Assembly: GCA_963788505.1 (NCBI GenBank)
Contig: CAWBGY010000008.1
Span: 62,001 to 126,000, forward strand
From: JAIQFF01 sp963788505
GTDB lineage: Bacteria > Acidobacteriota > Terriglobia > Terriglobales > Acidobacteriaceae
Length of the DNA stretch: 64,000 nt
Reading direction: 5' to 3'
Position numbers and translations under genes: made by a program
In this document: positions 63,545-64,000 of the stretch, one piece after another
How the letters are laid out: every line of letters begins with the position of its first letter
Position numbering within the stretch: position 1 is the stretch's first letter
The notes under the pieces: generated by a model
Told to the model about the DNA's origin: nothing
The model's input: only the letters and a program-made list of their open reading frames with translations
The model's database searches: none

Positions 63545-64000
63545 ATGCAGGGGAAACTCCTGGTGATTATCGGGTTGCTGTTTGCGGGGTCTCTGGTCAT
63601 GGTGTCGATTCCGGGTCGCGCGCAGGGAGACCAGGTTTCGCTGCTCAATGTCTCTTACGACCCGACGCGCGAGCTGTATCAGGAATTTGATCAGGCCTTC
63701 GCGAAATACTGGAAGGCCAAGACCGGCCAGACCGTGACCATCGAGCAGTCCCATGCCGGCTCCAGCAAGCAGGCGCGAGCGGTGATCGATGGATTGCAGG
63801 CTGACGTTGTGACCCTGGCTCTCGCTTACGACATCGACGCGATTTCCCAGAACGCCGGGCTGCTCCCGGCGGACTGGCAGACGCGCTTGCCGCAGAACAG
63901 CACGCCTTATACCTCGACCATCGTCTTCCTGGTGCGCAAAGGGAATCCCAAACACATCAAGGACTGGGACGATCTGGTGAAGCCGGGAATTTCAGTCATC
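63545..64000 (+). CDS. Sulfate ABC transporter substrate-binding protein, 3' end cut by window edge
   Basis: The visible 152 residues have a signal peptide (LLVIIGLLFAGSLVMVSIPGRAQ) and the sulfate-binding family start: LLNVSYDPTRELYQEFDQAF, SHAGSSKQARAVIDGL, ADVVTLALAYDID and LVRKGNPKHIKDWDDL. It binds sulfate (or thiosulfate) for uptake by a CysTWA-type importer, whose other genes would be expected beyond the window. AGGGGAAGG precedes the ATG. Confidence 0.9.
   Translation, partial: MQGKLLVIIGLLFAGSLVMVSIPGRAQGDQVSLLNVSYDPTRELYQEFDQAFAKYWKAKTGQTVTIEQSHAGSSKQARAVIDGLQADVVTLALAYDIDAISQNAGLLPADWQTRLPQNSTPYTSTIVFLVRKGNPKHIKDWDDLVKPGISVI

Overview
The window is 64 kb of high-GC chromosomal DNA. 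Its gene content and protein style suggest an Acidobacteriota (Terriglobia-like) bacterium: a zinc-ribbon-tailed MscL, GTP-type PEP carboxykinase, HpnH for hopanoids, many secreted or lipoprotein enzymes, and dense families of palindromic intergenic repeats. The phylum call rests on recognising gene families and is not proven. No tRNA or rRNA gene was seen.

Layout. A truncated PhyH-like dioxygenase and mscL precede dnaN and dnaA on the minus strand. The dnaA-dnaN gap holds a candidate replication origin. Divergent from dnaA is the classic rpmH-rnpA-yidD-yidC-khpB-mnmE block. Then follow ruvA, ruvB, clpB and hsp20, an rRNA methyltransferase, a coiled-coil zinc-ribbon protein, a metallo-beta-lactamase-fold hydrolase and a secreted TPR metalloprotease-like protein. 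thrS, a REP-associated tyrosine transposase (RAYT), a phosphoesterase, an HU protein and sppA come next. The 25-32 kb part has two paralogous zinc-ribbon membrane proteins (one with an OmpA domain), an alcohol dehydrogenase, a lipid kinase and a PQQ-type propeller lipoprotein. tyrS, purN, pckG, a radical SAM protein, apt, acylphosphatase and hpnH lead to gyrB at 41.9 kb. gyrA lies at 52.5 kb, with membrane and secreted proteins in between. The right end carries an orphan PD-(D/E)xK nuclease-like gene, a cluster of three alkaline-phosphatase-superfamily enzymes with an unusual membrane protein, and the start of a sulfate-binding protein gene behind a structured leader and terminator.

Two themes cut across the window. 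First, at least four families of palindromic repeats, usually paired head to head, fill most gaps between genes. Copies supply or abut stop codons (purN, mscL, RAYT), appear to supply a start codon (phosphoesterase), and one 90-bp copy sits in frame inside mnmE. A RAYT gene lies between two such repeats and is the natural suspect for mobilising them. Second, at least six genes (thrS, RAYT, tyrS, a DUF4139 lipoprotein, a membrane protein, a phosphatase lipoprotein) show clean single-base frame changes. Because two of these are essential tRNA synthetases, uncorrected sequencing indels are the likeliest cause.

The most promising undescribed items are the REP/RAYT system and its in-frame mnmE insertion, the structured leader before the sulfate-binding protein, and the phosphatase/membrane-protein cluster at 56.2-63.2 kb.
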